Shown here: in pieces, positions 1-10,298 of the stretch | How positions within the stretch are numbered: position 1 is the stretch's first letter | Layout of the letters: every line of letters begins with the position of its first letter | Assembly (NCBI RefSeq): GCF_037975245.1 | Contig: NC_092576.1 | Coordinates: forward strand, 45,049,111 to 45,113,110 | Direction: 5' to 3' | DNA length: 64,000 nt | Source: Apostichopus japonicus | Lineage: Eukaryota > Echinodermata > Holothuroidea > Aspidochirotida > Stichopodidae | The notes under the pieces: model-generated | Told to the model about the DNA's origin: nothing | Database searches by the model: none | The model's input: only the letters and a program-made list of their open reading frames with translations | Program-made: the position numbers and the translations under genes

Positions 1-310
1 CAAAACATGCTGTTAATCATACAATCATTAATAAAGATCTGTAATTAACATCTAACTTCAACTTTGTGGTAGACCAGTTCTGGCTCTGACCCATAATCAT
101 TGATCAATTTCTTTGAACCTAAAAGAAAGTCATCATTTACGAAAAGCACAACAAGAGTCAAACATTCAATTGCAGTGTTCCGTTCACGTGGCAAAGTTTT
201 AAGGATTTTTCTGGTCATCCCTCTGACAGCCAGGTATCACATTTTGACTTTCGGAATAGAAAATTTGGTTGACCGCAAAAATGTTTCTAAATAACAGTGA
301 CCAAATAACA
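1..310. other. No gene recognised
   Basis: I see no splice-bounded exon, RNA gene or repeat structure here. A short plus-strand open frame at 100-294 has no recognisable domain and is probably chance. If the TRDMT1 gene continues leftward, this is intron sequence of that gene; that is inference. Confidence 0.5.
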
Positions 311-985
311 ATGCTGTAGGAGAGATGGGTAGGTTTGATGAATGGAACAGCTATAAAAACACTGTAGGAGAGATGTGTAGGTTTGATGAATAGAATAGCT
401 ATATGTACACTGTAGGAGAGATGTGTAGGTTTGATGAATATAATAGCTATATGTACACTGTAGGAAAGATGTGTAGGTTTGATGAATAGAATAGCTATAT
501 GTACACTGTAGGAGAGATGTGTAGGTTTGATGAATAGAACAGCTATATGTTCACTGTAGGAGAGATGCGTAGGTTTGATGAATATAATAGCTATATTAAC
601 ACTGTAGGAGAGATGTTTAGGTTTCATGAATAGAACAGCTATAAATAAACTGGGAGAGATGTGTAGGTTTGGTGAATAGGACACCAATATGTACGCTGTA
701 GGAGATATGTGTAGGTTTGATGAATAGAACAGCAGTATGTACACTAAATGAGATATGTCTAGCCTAGGTTTGGTGAATAGAACAGCAATATGTACACTGT
801 TGGAGAGATGTGTAGGTTTGATGAGTAGAACTGGTATATGTTCACTGTATGAGAGATGTGTAGCTTTGATAAATAGAACAGCTATAATAAAACTGTAGGG
901 GAGATGTGTAGGTTTGATGAATAGAACAGCTGAATATGTACACTGTAGGAGTGGTGTGTAGGTTTGTTGAATAGAAAACCAGATT
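311..985. repeat. Minisatellite, 48-bp unit, about 14 copies
   Basis: Head-to-tail units contain the motifs CTGTAGGAGAGATGTGTAGG and TTTGATGAATAGAA. Successive starts are 48 bp apart (for example 361 and 409). Copies diverge by a few substitutions and occasional indels toward the right. Because 48 is a multiple of three, the minus strand gives a long open frame (199-999) of 16-residue peptide repeats, but it starts only at TTG and has no flanking gene signals. I treat it as a by-product of the repeat. There are no unique spacers, so this is not a CRISPR array. Confidence 0.93.
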
Positions 986-1586
986 TGTGGAGATAGCAAT
1001 AATTTGACATAAATGGGGAGGGGGGGGGGTAGTTACCGTATTAACCATACAATCTGAATTTGATGTAAACCACTAGTTATCAGTAGGACAACATTCAAAG
1101 CTGATTTTGGTTGTTCGATAAGAAATTTGGTCATCTTGGAAGACCATTACAAAATTTGCACTTTATATATATTTTCAAAATATCTAGAGTTCTATTGGAT
1201 AAGATAAGCTGTACCTAATATTCACCAATTAATCCAATTTTAGTAGTCTTCTCAAAGATTTTTATGATCCTAATTTATCAAAAAAAAAAAAAACAATAAA
1301 TAAAAAAAAAAAAACGAAACAGATTTTCCTTGAGTCTGTTGCACAACAAGGAATGTTTCATATTCTGTTATATATACCTCATTTGTCACTCCTAGACATA
1401 AACCGAGCCATCACTATAAAGCAAATTAAAAGGAACCAAGATCAGATGTACACTCTTCTTACCCTTACCCCTTTGGTCACATGTATAAGTTGTTAGAAAC
1501 TTGAAAGTAATGTCCTGGAAATGGACCAGCAAGCAGCATGTTCATGTTTGCAATGACAGGTACAGTACAAGGGAGTATATTAACAT
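986..1586. other. Spacer with homopolymer runs, no gene seen
   Basis: It contains a G run near 1018-1029 and two A-rich runs near 1281-1315. I find no coding exon and no RNA gene. It lies between the 48-bp minisatellite and the left target duplication of the hAT-like element. Confidence 0.5.
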
Positions 1587-1757
1587 GTAATTACTAGTGT
1601 TTACACGGGTTATCCGGGTACAGCATTTTTTTGTTTTAAATCACACTTTGCGTAGGATTCGAGTAATAAATTAGGAACCGGGTAGTATCGCGTCGGTCGG
1701 GTACCTTCGTTATTGCTGTTATCTTCGACCACATATTTTAGCCTAACACCACACTAA

Positions 1758-2490
1758 TGTAATATTGTGTCGAGCCCGCTTCCTCCGATAGTAAAACTAT
1801 ATCGGGACTCGCGATAGAAAGGTACTGGGATATCTTGATGCCGTATTTACGCTTCTTCAGGAGATGTCTCGAACGGGCGAAAACAATGAGTTCACAGAAA
1901 AACAATTTGACGAGATAGGATTTGATTAATGATTCGGTATAATTTCTTCTCTGTCGATTCTCTTTACAAATAAAACTAAATTACAATGATTTGACTTGAC
2001 TTGACTCCGTCAATTAAACAATTAGGAGTGATGAACTTTCGGCGGAGTGATAAATTTGCTGACCAAGTCATAAATTTGCTGACAGAGAGATAAAACTTTC
2101 GGCCCCATGCCGTGTTTTATACCCTTACTTCCATAAAATCTCACTGCGCATAATCAGTAGGCAGCCAATAACCTGACCATCCTGTATTAACTTAATGATA
2201 TAAAAATAATTGTGCTGGCACTGATCTGCCCTGATTGGTTGGGAGTTTGGAAGTCCATCCCCTTTTCTATGGAAACTTCCATACCACGTGAGAGAACCTT
2301 CTCGAATGTTCCACAGACATAATGGAATCTATTTTGGGAAAAGGCCCTGTACCAAGATTCAATAAGATAGTTAAAAACTTCTCGTGGGAAAACTGAATCC
2401 ATGACCTAGATAAATACATAAGAGGCCTGTAAGGTGTCTCGATGGAGTGTTTCGGTAACATCAAAGAGATGGTATCACTATTTCATAACA
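1758..2490 (-). repeat. 3' LTR of the Gypsy element
   Basis: This is the second copy of the 733-bp LTR, lying downstream of pol in element orientation and directly following the polypurine tract. It matches the 5' LTR along its whole length. It would supply the polyadenylation site of the element transcript, though I did not find an obvious AATAAA on the minus strand. Confidence 0.96.
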
Positions 2491-2506
2491 TCCCCCTCAA
2501 TCTTTT
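2491..2506 (-). other. Polypurine tract
   Basis: On the minus strand the sequence abutting the 3' LTR is AAAAGATTGAGGGGGA, purine apart from one TT. This is where plus-strand DNA synthesis would be primed during reverse transcription. Confidence 0.85.
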
Positions 2507-3741
2507 AAAATTTTTGGATACTCCAAAATTTTAACATCATACTGCTTTAACTCATCTTAATCTCAAGAAAGTAGAGTACTGTAAGCACATTCACTAATAT
2601 TCATTGACTTCAATAAATGGTCTTCACGTATCTCAAAGGTTAACATCTTGGTTACGAATATTAAAATGATCATATGGTAATATACATTGACACTATCTCC
2701 ATGAAAATTTTTGTGTACCTCTTCAAAATTGATGACATCATATGATGTAATCTAAAAAAAAAAATATCATTAAGATATCTTAAAGTTACATGACACAGCA
2801 AAATATGCAGTATCTCTTACAAAATACATTTATGCATTTCATACATCAATAATACATTTATATCAAAAGTGAAATCATGCCGTGATTGGGGAGAGATCAG
2901 AGAATACTAGACTTAATTATCTTTTAACTGAACAGAACACCTTAGCGTTCCATAAAAAATTCGTACATTAAAAAAGAACCTTAAACTATTACAAACTCAT
3001 TTACAAAACCTCCTCTTTAATGAAGTCATAGTTTCAAAACTGCTTTGAAACCTTGTGAATCATATACATCCACTTCAAGAAAATCAAGAAAATGTGACTC
3101 GATAGCATGGTGACCCTAGGTATGCACTCCGAATTGATCTAGTAAAGTACCAAAGTACTAGATATTCGATACCATAAAAGAGACCCCATAGACTATGACA
3201 TCAACAAATCTTTCTTCAAATTTACATATTACTTAACATCTTGTTTTTTAAACTTCATGATGAAATTTACTTTTGCATGAATATTTGATAAAAAGAAAAT
3301 ATATACATAAGTTCCTCAAAAGAGCTATACTTTCATTTGCTTCGATAACTGTTGCTGTAAGCAAAAGTTGCATATCACCAATGCTGTCTCTAAATAGCCT
3401 TCAATATATAACATAAATGATGCAATGTAAATATCCTTAAAATATTTCTCAATATATGAAAACCCATGTTGCTAATGTTCCGGATATGTTCTAATTGCCG
3501 GGTAAACGTTTGAACGAATTCATAAGGAGAAATAAGGTATACTCATTACACATTTGTTATAAAAAATGAAACTAGGTCACTTGGTGGTGGTTTTAACAAT
3601 AAAGCTTATATTGTTACACCATACAGTACAATGACTTCCACTTAATAGGTATGCAGGTAATTGCCATGACGCATTCCATTCATACAATCGTGGGTAAAAC
3701 ACCTGTTCATTTGAACTTAAACAATTATGCAGTTATACATA
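2507..3741 (-). other. 3' untranslated region of the Gypsy element
   Basis: About 1.2 kb of AT-rich DNA lies between the pol stop and the polypurine tract. I see no env-like open frame, signal peptide or transmembrane coding segment on either strand. Its length is larger than needed for a simple 3' UTR. Confidence 0.7.
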
Positions 3742-6700
3742 TTAACCATATAATGTTTGCAACATCCTGCCTGGATTGCCTGTAATGTTCAATCCCTTTT
3801 CATGGAGAAAATTCATTATTTCCTCTGTGTTGGAATATTTTCCTACCTTCCACCAAAAATCATGACTCTTAAAGCCTGATGGAAAACATGGTGTCTGATA
3901 GGTGACCAGAACCTGTAATTCACCCAATTTGTATCGAGCACGTTGGACTTTCATGTCTCCTTGTGGAGCATTTGCAAAAACTTTCTTTTGCCTTAATATG
4001 CTATCTTTCATGGAAGGATATGGAAGTGCTAATCCTTCATTATGTGCTCTATTCTCTAAAAAGGATGCAACATTCATTGGCTTAGTGGTCACGAGACACA
4101 TGACGTGATCTGAAGTTACCCCTGGCAAAATGTTACCAAACTCATCATGAAACTCAATATGTGCATCTTGCATGACATTAACATTTTCTGCATTAGAAGT
4201 GTTACTACTCAAAACATTTCGCATTCGTGCAACCTTTTCACTCGATGAACCCTTTGTTTTCAAGACATTTCGCAATTTCTGAATGTTAGTGATATTCTTA
4301 GTTTCAGAAGATGCTCTTACAAAACATGGTTTAAGCCTGTTATAATTGAATACATCACTAAGAATTTCTCCTTTGAGAGTGGCCAACAAATAATGAGTCC
4401 TATCTAAAACTTGATGGATTACTAGTGGTCCACACCATTCTGCAGCAATTTTGCGAGAGTTCGCAGTCAAGGAGGAAGACGTTGGCTTATATAGATACAC
4501 TAATTGACCCGTTGAATAAATTGCACCCTTGTCCAGTTTTGCACTTATCTTAACATTTTGAGCATCTTGTTGCTTCTTTTGTAAGACTAACATTACCCTA
4601 GACAAATGATCAAATCGTTTCTTTAACAATGCAGCATATTCTCCATGAGATTGTGATAATCCTGCCATTGGATTGAACGATAAATTTGTAAGATTTGGCG
4701 GCTTACGCCCAAATGCAAGTTCAAATGGGCTATAGCTACCTAACTGAGGAGAGGAAAATGTGTTATATGCATAGGCTGATGTTGGGACAAATCGTACCCA
4801 ATCCGTACCAAACTGATTTAAGTTCACTTTGAGGAAATTTGAAAGAGTCTGAATGTGTCTTTCAACCTGTAAGCTTCCATGATTGCTTACACTGATGAAC
4901 TTTTGTTCAATGCCTAAAGCTTTACTTAAGAGCTCCACTAATTTTCCTGTAAGAGAAGCTGCCGCATCACTTATAATACAAGAAGGTGGACCAAAAGTTG
5001 TGACTACCCTCTGCAATAATGCTTCACATATTGTCTCAGCATCAAGAGTCTTAAGAGAAACACATACAACAAATCTAGTGATCTCATCACAAACAACCAT
5101 CAAATGTTTAAATCCTGTAGCCGTTGTGGGCATAGTCTTGAAATCCAGACTAAGTCTGTCAAAAGGACGATAAGAATCAGGAATGCGAGCATGATATTGT
5201 CTCAATTTGTCCGGTTTCTTACGGAATTCTTGACAACGGAGACATGCCTGAATATAATTACTGATGCGTTGAAACATATTGCGCAGATAGAAATGCTGTC
5301 TAATGGTCAAATATGTACGCATTACACCCTGATGATTACTTAACAAGTCATCATGATATCGAGATATTATTTGCTCTACCATAGTCTCAGGTACGACTAA
5401 CTGAAGAGTCATCTTAGCATCATTAGTCTCATGCAAAAATATCCTGAATAACAAACTATTACATAACAAATAATCCTCTGCTTGAGAACGAACAGTTCTA
5501 GCATGCTTAACATTACCTGGAATAATATCATGTGCAAGAAAATCATAAATTGGTTTGTAGTAAGGACAAGTTTGTTGTTGAATTTGCAACTCTTTTACAT
5601 CAAATGGCAGATCATAGTTTTTGATCAGCTTTCCTTGAATTGCCTTCATGACCTTATTCAATTCCTTTTGTTTTGGAATGTGCCCTGTAACCAAATGATC
5701 AATGTTTGTTATGACTGGCTTTGGCTGAGAAAATAATTCTGGAGGTGGTTCTCTGATTACCTCTTGCACCCTATGTCTATTCTGATCCACTAATCTTGGC
5801 TCTGTAGGTTGAGAAACACTTGTAAAATTTGGCACAACTAATATATCAGGACTATATGTATGTCTATTTTCACTCGGCATAGTAATAATAGGCCTTTGAA
5901 TATATGTTTCTCTCTTGTCATTAGAAACAACTGGCGTAGTCGTCTTTTGTGACTCAGATTGTGGTCTCTGTGTAACATGATCATTAGAATGTCTTGCCTT
6001 AGGAATGGATGTCCTTTCAACTCTATCTGTCAATTCTTTGGCTGGGGAATCCTGCTTGGACTCCTTTGTGACTCTATTCGGAAATAAATCTGGAACTTTG
6101 ACTCCCATTGACCTTGCCTTTGACCTTGTCATGATTGGATTAAATGTCTCCTTAGGTGGAGTTGAAATATCCTCATAAGAACTGACCTCTTGAGCAACCT
6201 GATCTATTTCAGAGTGAAATTCCTGTGGTGCTCTAGACAAATAATCTGCCAAAACCAATTCTGAACCTTTCTTATAACCAACCTGAAATGTAAATTCTGA
6301 CAACTTGAACAGAAGCTTACGTAAGCGTGAAGTTGCTGGTTCTTGTTTCGATTTAAACAATTCAACAATGGCAGAGTGATCAACATATGCCTCAAATTCT
6401 ACATTTTGCAATAAATGTTTGAATGCTGTCACATTAATAAATAGACCCATCATTTCTAATTCAGTTACACTATACCTCTGACATGCTGGTGGTAATATCT
6501 TAGAGTAATATGCAATAATATTCTCTTTGCCATTAACTCTTTGTGTCAAGTATGATCCTGTTGCTACTCGTGATGTGTCGCTATATAATACAAAACGACC
6601 ATATTTCTGTGGCATATGCAATATAGGTGGATTACACAACTCTTTAATACTTTGAAATGCACAATGATGTTCCTCTGTCCATTTAAATACCTTTCTCTTA

Positions 6701-8613
6701 CGACTCAAATGATGTAATGGTCTCAATAGTGCTTGAATATTTGGGAAAAACGAAGCCACATAATTAACTTCACCTACAAATCGTCTTACTGACTTAACAT
6801 TGTGTGGTTTCGGTGTGTTCCTAATCGCTGCACATCTATCATGCAAAGGTTGGATACAAGCCTCACCTTCTGGGGTTATTGAGAGCAAATGTCCCATATA
6901 TCGGACTGAATTTTGAAAAATGCTACACTTTTTCGGAGAGATTTTCAATCCGTTGTCCATTAAAACCTTAAAAATTGCCTGCAGGTGTTGTTTGTGAGAT
7001 CGTTTGTCTGCACTGTACACAATAATATCGTCATGATGAGCAATACAGAACTTATTTGAATTTGGGATCGTTGCCAAAATATCATTAATTTTCGACTGAA
7101 AGATCGCTGGAGATAAATTCAATCCCTGTGGTAAGCGTTTATAATAATAATGCTTTCCTCCATGAAACGAAGCAATACCCGTATACTGTTGTGCATGAAC
7201 ACTGAGTGGCAGACAGAAGAATGCAGACTTCAAATCAAGAACACCCAAAATTTTGGCTCCAGAGTACCCTATGGTACGGATAGTCTCGTTCAGTAATGGA
7301 AATGGGTGATTGAGACGTTTTATTCTACTGTTCAAGTAGCGAAAATCTGTGACAACCCTTTTGTCTTTTGTTCCCTTCTTTGGAATGAGGAAAACCGGTG
7401 AAGTATAAGACTGATGTCCTACCGCTAAGATTCCTAATCGCACTAATTTGTCTAGCTCACTGGCGACAATGACTTTGTCCTCATCTGAAAGTCTATAGGG
7501 ACGTATGTAAAATGGCTCATCATTAGTAAGCGTAATATCAGCCTCATAATTTGGACAGTGAGATAATTCACCATAAAGAGAAAATGCATCTCTATGCGAG
7601 TCTAGAAATTCATAAATGCTTTCTGTTTCTGAAGCATTCAGAATACTTTGTTCCAAATTAATGTTTTCTCTCATGATTTCCTGTTCCGATTTGGAAACCA
7701 GGGGATCATCGGGTGTCAAATGTGGATATCGATGTAAATTATATCGTGTAATTTCATCACGATTCTCTTTAGAGTTAGAATTGGTTCGAAAAAGAGACGG
7801 TTTTTCGATGTCTCTCATGACATTCAGAAAATCTAGAGAATCAGTAGGTATGTCTTCTGTGACCGTAATGATATCTGCTAAATCTAAATGAGCCACTGTG
7901 CGAGAAGGATTCAGAAAAAATTTCCGATTACCCATGTTCCTTAGTAGAATCTTTGTTCTACCTTTATGCATTTTCACTAACATTCGTGAAGGACACATAC
8001 GAGATATTAGAGGAAACGGTTTAATAACCACATCTGCATTTCGTGCATATAGTGGAAGACGTCCCTGTACAGTAATGTATCTTTGCTGGCCTGGGTAAAT
8101 AACAAATCTCTGCACTGGCCTAAGGAAAACTTTGGCTTGTTTAATTCTAAAACAGTTTGTTGTAAAGTCCAAAGATCCATTCAATTCCTTCAGAGTTTGA
8201 CTACCTAATATTAAGTCAATACCTGTCAGGTTTGCAGCAATTAAAGCAGAAAGCTGAAATTCATGACCTTGAATTTTGACCTGAAATGTTATCGTGCTAT
8301 ACGCATGAATAAACTGACCATTACCCAACTTTAGGTTTACTACATCAACTGAGACTGGTTGTATAGAGGACAAATACTTTGAATTTTGCACTGTAGAAGA
8401 AGAAATGATAGAGCGTGTCGCTCCACTATCAAACAACAATGAAATTCCTTTACCATCATGTAACGTACCTCTTACAAAATTACGTGTGTCCAGTTGAATA
8501 TCTACATTACGGTCGTTACCTGTATATTTAGAACTAGGAATATTACTATTCTTCCAAATATTATTTGCTTTACGTTTCGATCTTCCTTTACTTGGTACTT
8601 TGTCTGGAGTCAC
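3742..8613 (-). CDS. pol: Pol polyprotein: protease, RT, RNase H, integrase
   Basis: The 1,623-residue product has domains in the Ty3/Gypsy order. Aspartic protease: D62-S-G. Reverse transcriptase about 385-580: D460, the LPQG motif near 495, and catalytic box H526-H-D-D instead of the usual Y-x-D-D. RNase H about 670-795: D679, E718, D745, D790. A disordered linker spans about 800-980. Integrase: zinc finger H1087/H1094/C1124/C1127, then D1157, D1216, E1251, with 34 rather than 35 residues between the last two. A GPY/F-like module starts near 1395, followed by about 190 unrecognised C-terminal residues. Position 8613 is a GTG; the frame is open back to 8676, so translation probably comes from a gag-pol frameshift. 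No internal stop is present. Confidence 0.96.
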   Translation of the reverse strand: MTPDKVPSKGRSKRKANNIWKNSNIPSSKYTGNDRNVDIQLDTRNFVRGTLHDGKGISLLFDSGATRSIISSSTVQNSKYLSSIQPVSVDVVNLKLGNGQFIHAYSTITFQVKIQGHEFQLSALIAANLTGIDLILGSQTLKELNGSLDFTTNCFRIKQAKVFLRPVQRFVIYPGQQRYITVQGRLPLYARNADVVIKPFPLISRMCPSRMLVKMHKGRTKILLRNMGNRKFFLNPSRTVAHLDLADIITVTEDIPTDSLDFLNVMRDIEKPSLFRTNSNSKENRDEITRYNLHRYPHLTPDDPLVSKSEQEIMRENINLEQSILNASETESIYEFLDSHRDAFSLYGELSHCPNYEADITLTNDEPFYIRPYRLSDEDKVIVASELDKLVRLGILAVGHQSYTSPVFLIPKKGTKDKRVVTDFRYLNSRIKRLNHPFPLLNETIRTIGYSGAKILGVLDLKSAFFCLPLSVHAQQYTGIASFHGGKHYYYKRLPQGLNLSPAIFQSKINDILATIPNSNKFCIAHHDDIIVYSADKRSHKQHLQAIFKVLMDNGLKISPKKCSIFQNSVRYMGHLLSITPEGEACIQPLHDRCAAIRNTPKPHNVKSVRRFVGEVNYVASFFPNIQALLRPLHHLSRKRKVFKWTEEHHCAFQSIKELCNPPILHMPQKYGRFVLYSDTSRVATGSYLTQRVNGKENIIAYYSKILPPACQRYSVTELEMMGLFINVTAFKHLLQNVEFEAYVDHSAIVELFKSKQEPATSRLRKLLFKLSEFTFQVGYKKGSELVLADYLSRAPQEFHSEIDQVAQEVSSYEDISTPPKETFNPIMTRSKARSMGVKVPDLFPNRVTKESKQDSPAKELTDRVERTSIPKARHSNDHVTQRPQSESQKTTTPVVSNDKRETYIQRPIITMPSENRHTYSPDILVVPNFTSVSQPTEPRLVDQNRHRVQEVIREPPPELFSQPKPVITNIDHLVTGHIPKQKELNKVMKAIQGKLIKNYDLPFDVKELQIQQQTCPYYKPIYDFLAHDIIPGNVKHARTVRSQAEDYLLCNSLLFRIFLHETNDAKMTLQLVVPETMVEQIISRYHDDLLSNHQGVMRTYLTIRQHFYLRNMFQRISNYIQACLRCQEFRKKPDKLRQYHARIPDSYRPFDRLSLDFKTMPTTATGFKHLMVVCDEITRFVVCVSLKTLDAETICEALLQRVVTTFGPPSCIISDAAASLTGKLVELLSKALGIEQKFISVSNHGSLQVERHIQTLSNFLKVNLNQFGTDWVRFVPTSAYAYNTFSSPQLGSYSPFELAFGRKPPNLTNLSFNPMAGLSQSHGEYAALLKKRFDHLSRVMLVLQKKQQDAQNVKISAKLDKGAIYSTGQLVYLYKPTSSSLTANSRKIAAEWCGPLVIHQVLDRTHYLLATLKGEILSDVFNYNRLKPCFVRASSETKNITNIQKLRNVLKTKGSSSEKVARMRNVLSSNTSNAENVNVMQDAHIEFHDEFGNILPGVTSDHVMCLVTTKPMNVASFLENRAHNEGLALPYPSMKDSILRQKKVFANAPQGDMKVQRARYKLGELQVLVTYQTPCFPSGFKSHDFWWKVGKYSNTEEIMNFLHEKGLNITGNPGRMLQTLYG

Positions 8614-8642
8614 TGTATGATGAGTGCAATCATAAGTGCTCC

Positions 8643-8676
8643 CTACTGAAAATTCTGTGTTGGTACTCTGTTTACC
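8643..8676 (-). other. Gag-pol overlap, probable -1 frameshift region
   Basis: The pol frame is open from just below a TAA at 8677-8679, and gag ends at 8643, so the two frames overlap by about 31 nt in a -1 relationship. The last gag codons read CAG AAT TTT CAG TAG. The heptamer G-AAT-TTT is only a partial match to X-XXY-YYZ slippery sites: the A-site slip is perfect and the P-site slip is poor. The mechanism is therefore inferred, not shown. Confidence 0.6.
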
Positions 8677-9599
8677 TTAGCCTCCATTTCATGGCTTAGG
8701 CGAATTTGGCAATATTGTGCAAAATGACCTCGATTTTGGCAGTAGTAACATGTGATTGAAGGATTAAAATATGGTAACCTTCTCCTGTTATTATTCTGAC
8801 CTGTCCTAGGACCACGAGAATCACGAGAACTATATCTTTGCCTCATATCTTTTGGATTGTCTTGCGATTCTGACCTACGTGACTGATCAAACTTGGTCTC
8901 TAACTCCTGAATTTTGGTACACAACTCGTGTATCTCAGAAGATGCAGAAATAGATGGAGTCTGAACAGAAGACGCTTTGTCGTGCATTGCCATAAATAGT
9001 TCGGAAGAAGCTGTGGGTTGACTTTGGATTTGTAAGTCAAAATAACATTGCACTTTCATGACCAAATCTGCAATTGTTGCTTGTGGTGTTGCAGACATTA
9101 ACACTGCTGAGCGGCATTGCAAAGGCAGGGTCGAGATGAATTTATCTCTAATTTGGTCCTCGCCATAATTTAATTGTGCTGCAGCTTTGGAAATTTTGGC
9201 CAAATGTGCTTGAGCTGTATCACCTGGCGTATAGCTTAACGCGTGAAATGCCTGTGATTTAGCGTAGGAAGAAGTCCCTGGACTGAAACGAGCAAGGAAT
9301 TGCTTGCGAAGATCAGCAATAGTTGAAAAATTTTTGTTGTCAATCCAGAGTCTGGCTTGGCCTTTAAGTGTTCGCTTAAATATGCGACATATTTCATTAA
9401 ATTCTTCCGCTACAGCCTCAGGGGTGGTTTGGGACGGCAATTTATGCACCTCTAAATAATCTTCAAATCCCAAATAATGAGCTTCGGCTAAATCTGCATC
9501 AATTACATCGCCCTGAAATCGTGATGGCAAAAAATCAGTGGGCCTATGTTTCTGCACAACATTAACAGAGGTCGAAGTTTCCTGTTCACTGACGGACAT
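8643..9599 (-). CDS. gag: Gag protein of the Gypsy element
   Basis: This is the capsid/nucleocapsid polyprotein, 318 residues from the first ATG at 9599 (M-S-V-S-E-Q). The frame stays open 18 codons further upstream but only to a TTG, so the ATG is preferred. The central part is a Gag-like helical region with tryptophan- and leucine-rich stretches. A Ser/Arg/Gln-rich linker follows. Near the C-terminus is one CCHC zinc knuckle, C-Y-Y-C-x4-H-x4-C (residues 284-297), the nucleic-acid-binding signature of retroelement nucleocapsids. The stop TAG is at 8643-8645. Pol overlaps its 3' end in the -1 frame. The frame is intact, consistent with a young copy. Confidence 0.93.
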   Translation of the reverse strand: MSVSEQETSTSVNVVQKHRPTDFLPSRFQGDVIDADLAEAHYLGFEDYLEVHKLPSQTTPEAVAEEFNEICRIFKRTLKGQARLWIDNKNFSTIADLRKQFLARFSPGTSSYAKSQAFHALSYTPGDTAQAHLAKISKAAAQLNYGEDQIRDKFISTLPLQCRSAVLMSATPQATIADLVMKVQCYFDLQIQSQPTASSELFMAMHDKASSVQTPSISASSEIHELCTKIQELETKFDQSRRSESQDNPKDMRQRYSSRDSRGPRTGQNNNRRRLPYFNPSITCYYCQNRGHFAQYCQIRLSHEMEAKVNRVPTQNFQ

Positions 9600-10280
9600 T
9601 TTGCCGAATACAATTAGGCTAGTTACGAGTATACAACATGAGCCTCTACTCAATTGAACACACTATCGACCGCAATTAAACACAAATAACAAATATGCAA
9701 TACATGGACACGATTAAAATAACTTATCGTTACACTCTGATCTCAAATAGGGGTTGTTGGGATACAAATTGGCATGATTTCACTCACCCTTAAGTTTAAC
9801 TAAGAACTGGTAGTGGAACTGCAAACGATGATTGAAGTCCCTCGGTTAGCAGTAGTAGTAGCATGGTGGTAGCGGAAGGTAGTAGCAGCGGAAGGTAGTA
9901 CTAGTAGCAGGTAGGCCTACATCTCGTAAGAACTTCAGATTCGTTCGCCGTTAACATCGGGTAGAGCCTAGGCTTAGATCGCGAAAATGTTCAGTTCTGA
10001 TGTTTAGAGCTGTAGTATTCTACGTACTAGTTGCGCGAATGTTCAAACGCGAACTGCATGCTGGGTTGATTAACGTTAGTGTACAGATCAGTGGTTCCGG
10101 TGTACAGACTTAGGCTAGTATAGGCCGTCTTCCCTCGTAGAGTGTTTCCGTTAGGCTAGGTCGTGAACATACGTTGTGTTCCTCGTTAGGTCTTCGGGCC
10201 AAAAAAAAATCCTCCTGTTCGTTATTGATCGTAACGAACGAAAGTTGTGAAAGTTCCGTTTCCGTTTTGTTCCTGAAGTA
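9600..10280 (-). other. 5' leader of the Gypsy element
   Basis: A leader of about 680 bp separates the PBS from the gag ATG. It includes a purine-rich GTA/GCA triplet-like stretch at about 9850-9920 (repeats of AGTAGTAG and AGCGGAAGGTAGTA on the plus strand). A packaging signal would be expected here by analogy with other LTR elements, but none can be identified by eye. Confidence 0.55.
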
Positions 10281-10298
10281 TGCCCCGCTCCTCCACCA
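10281..10298 (-). other. Primer-binding site of the Gypsy element
   Basis: Directly inside the 5' LTR, with no gap, the minus strand reads TGGTGGAGGAGCGGGGCA. The leading TGG pairs with a tRNA 3' CCA. The rest resembles the complement of an alanine-type acceptor arm but with mismatches to the tRNA-Ala ends I know, so the primer tRNA is not assigned. Confidence 0.8.

Noticed and set aside
199-999. 266-codon minus-strand open frame
   Set aside because: It is the translation of a 48-bp minisatellite, begins at TTG, and lacks splice or promoter signals.
2187-2464. Small frames in the LTRs (also at 10728-11005)
   Set aside because: They lie wholly in the LTR, are copied identically in both LTRs, and have no recognisable domain.
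2507-3741. env gene in the Gypsy element
   Set aside because: No open frame of useful length, signal peptide or transmembrane segment on the element strand.
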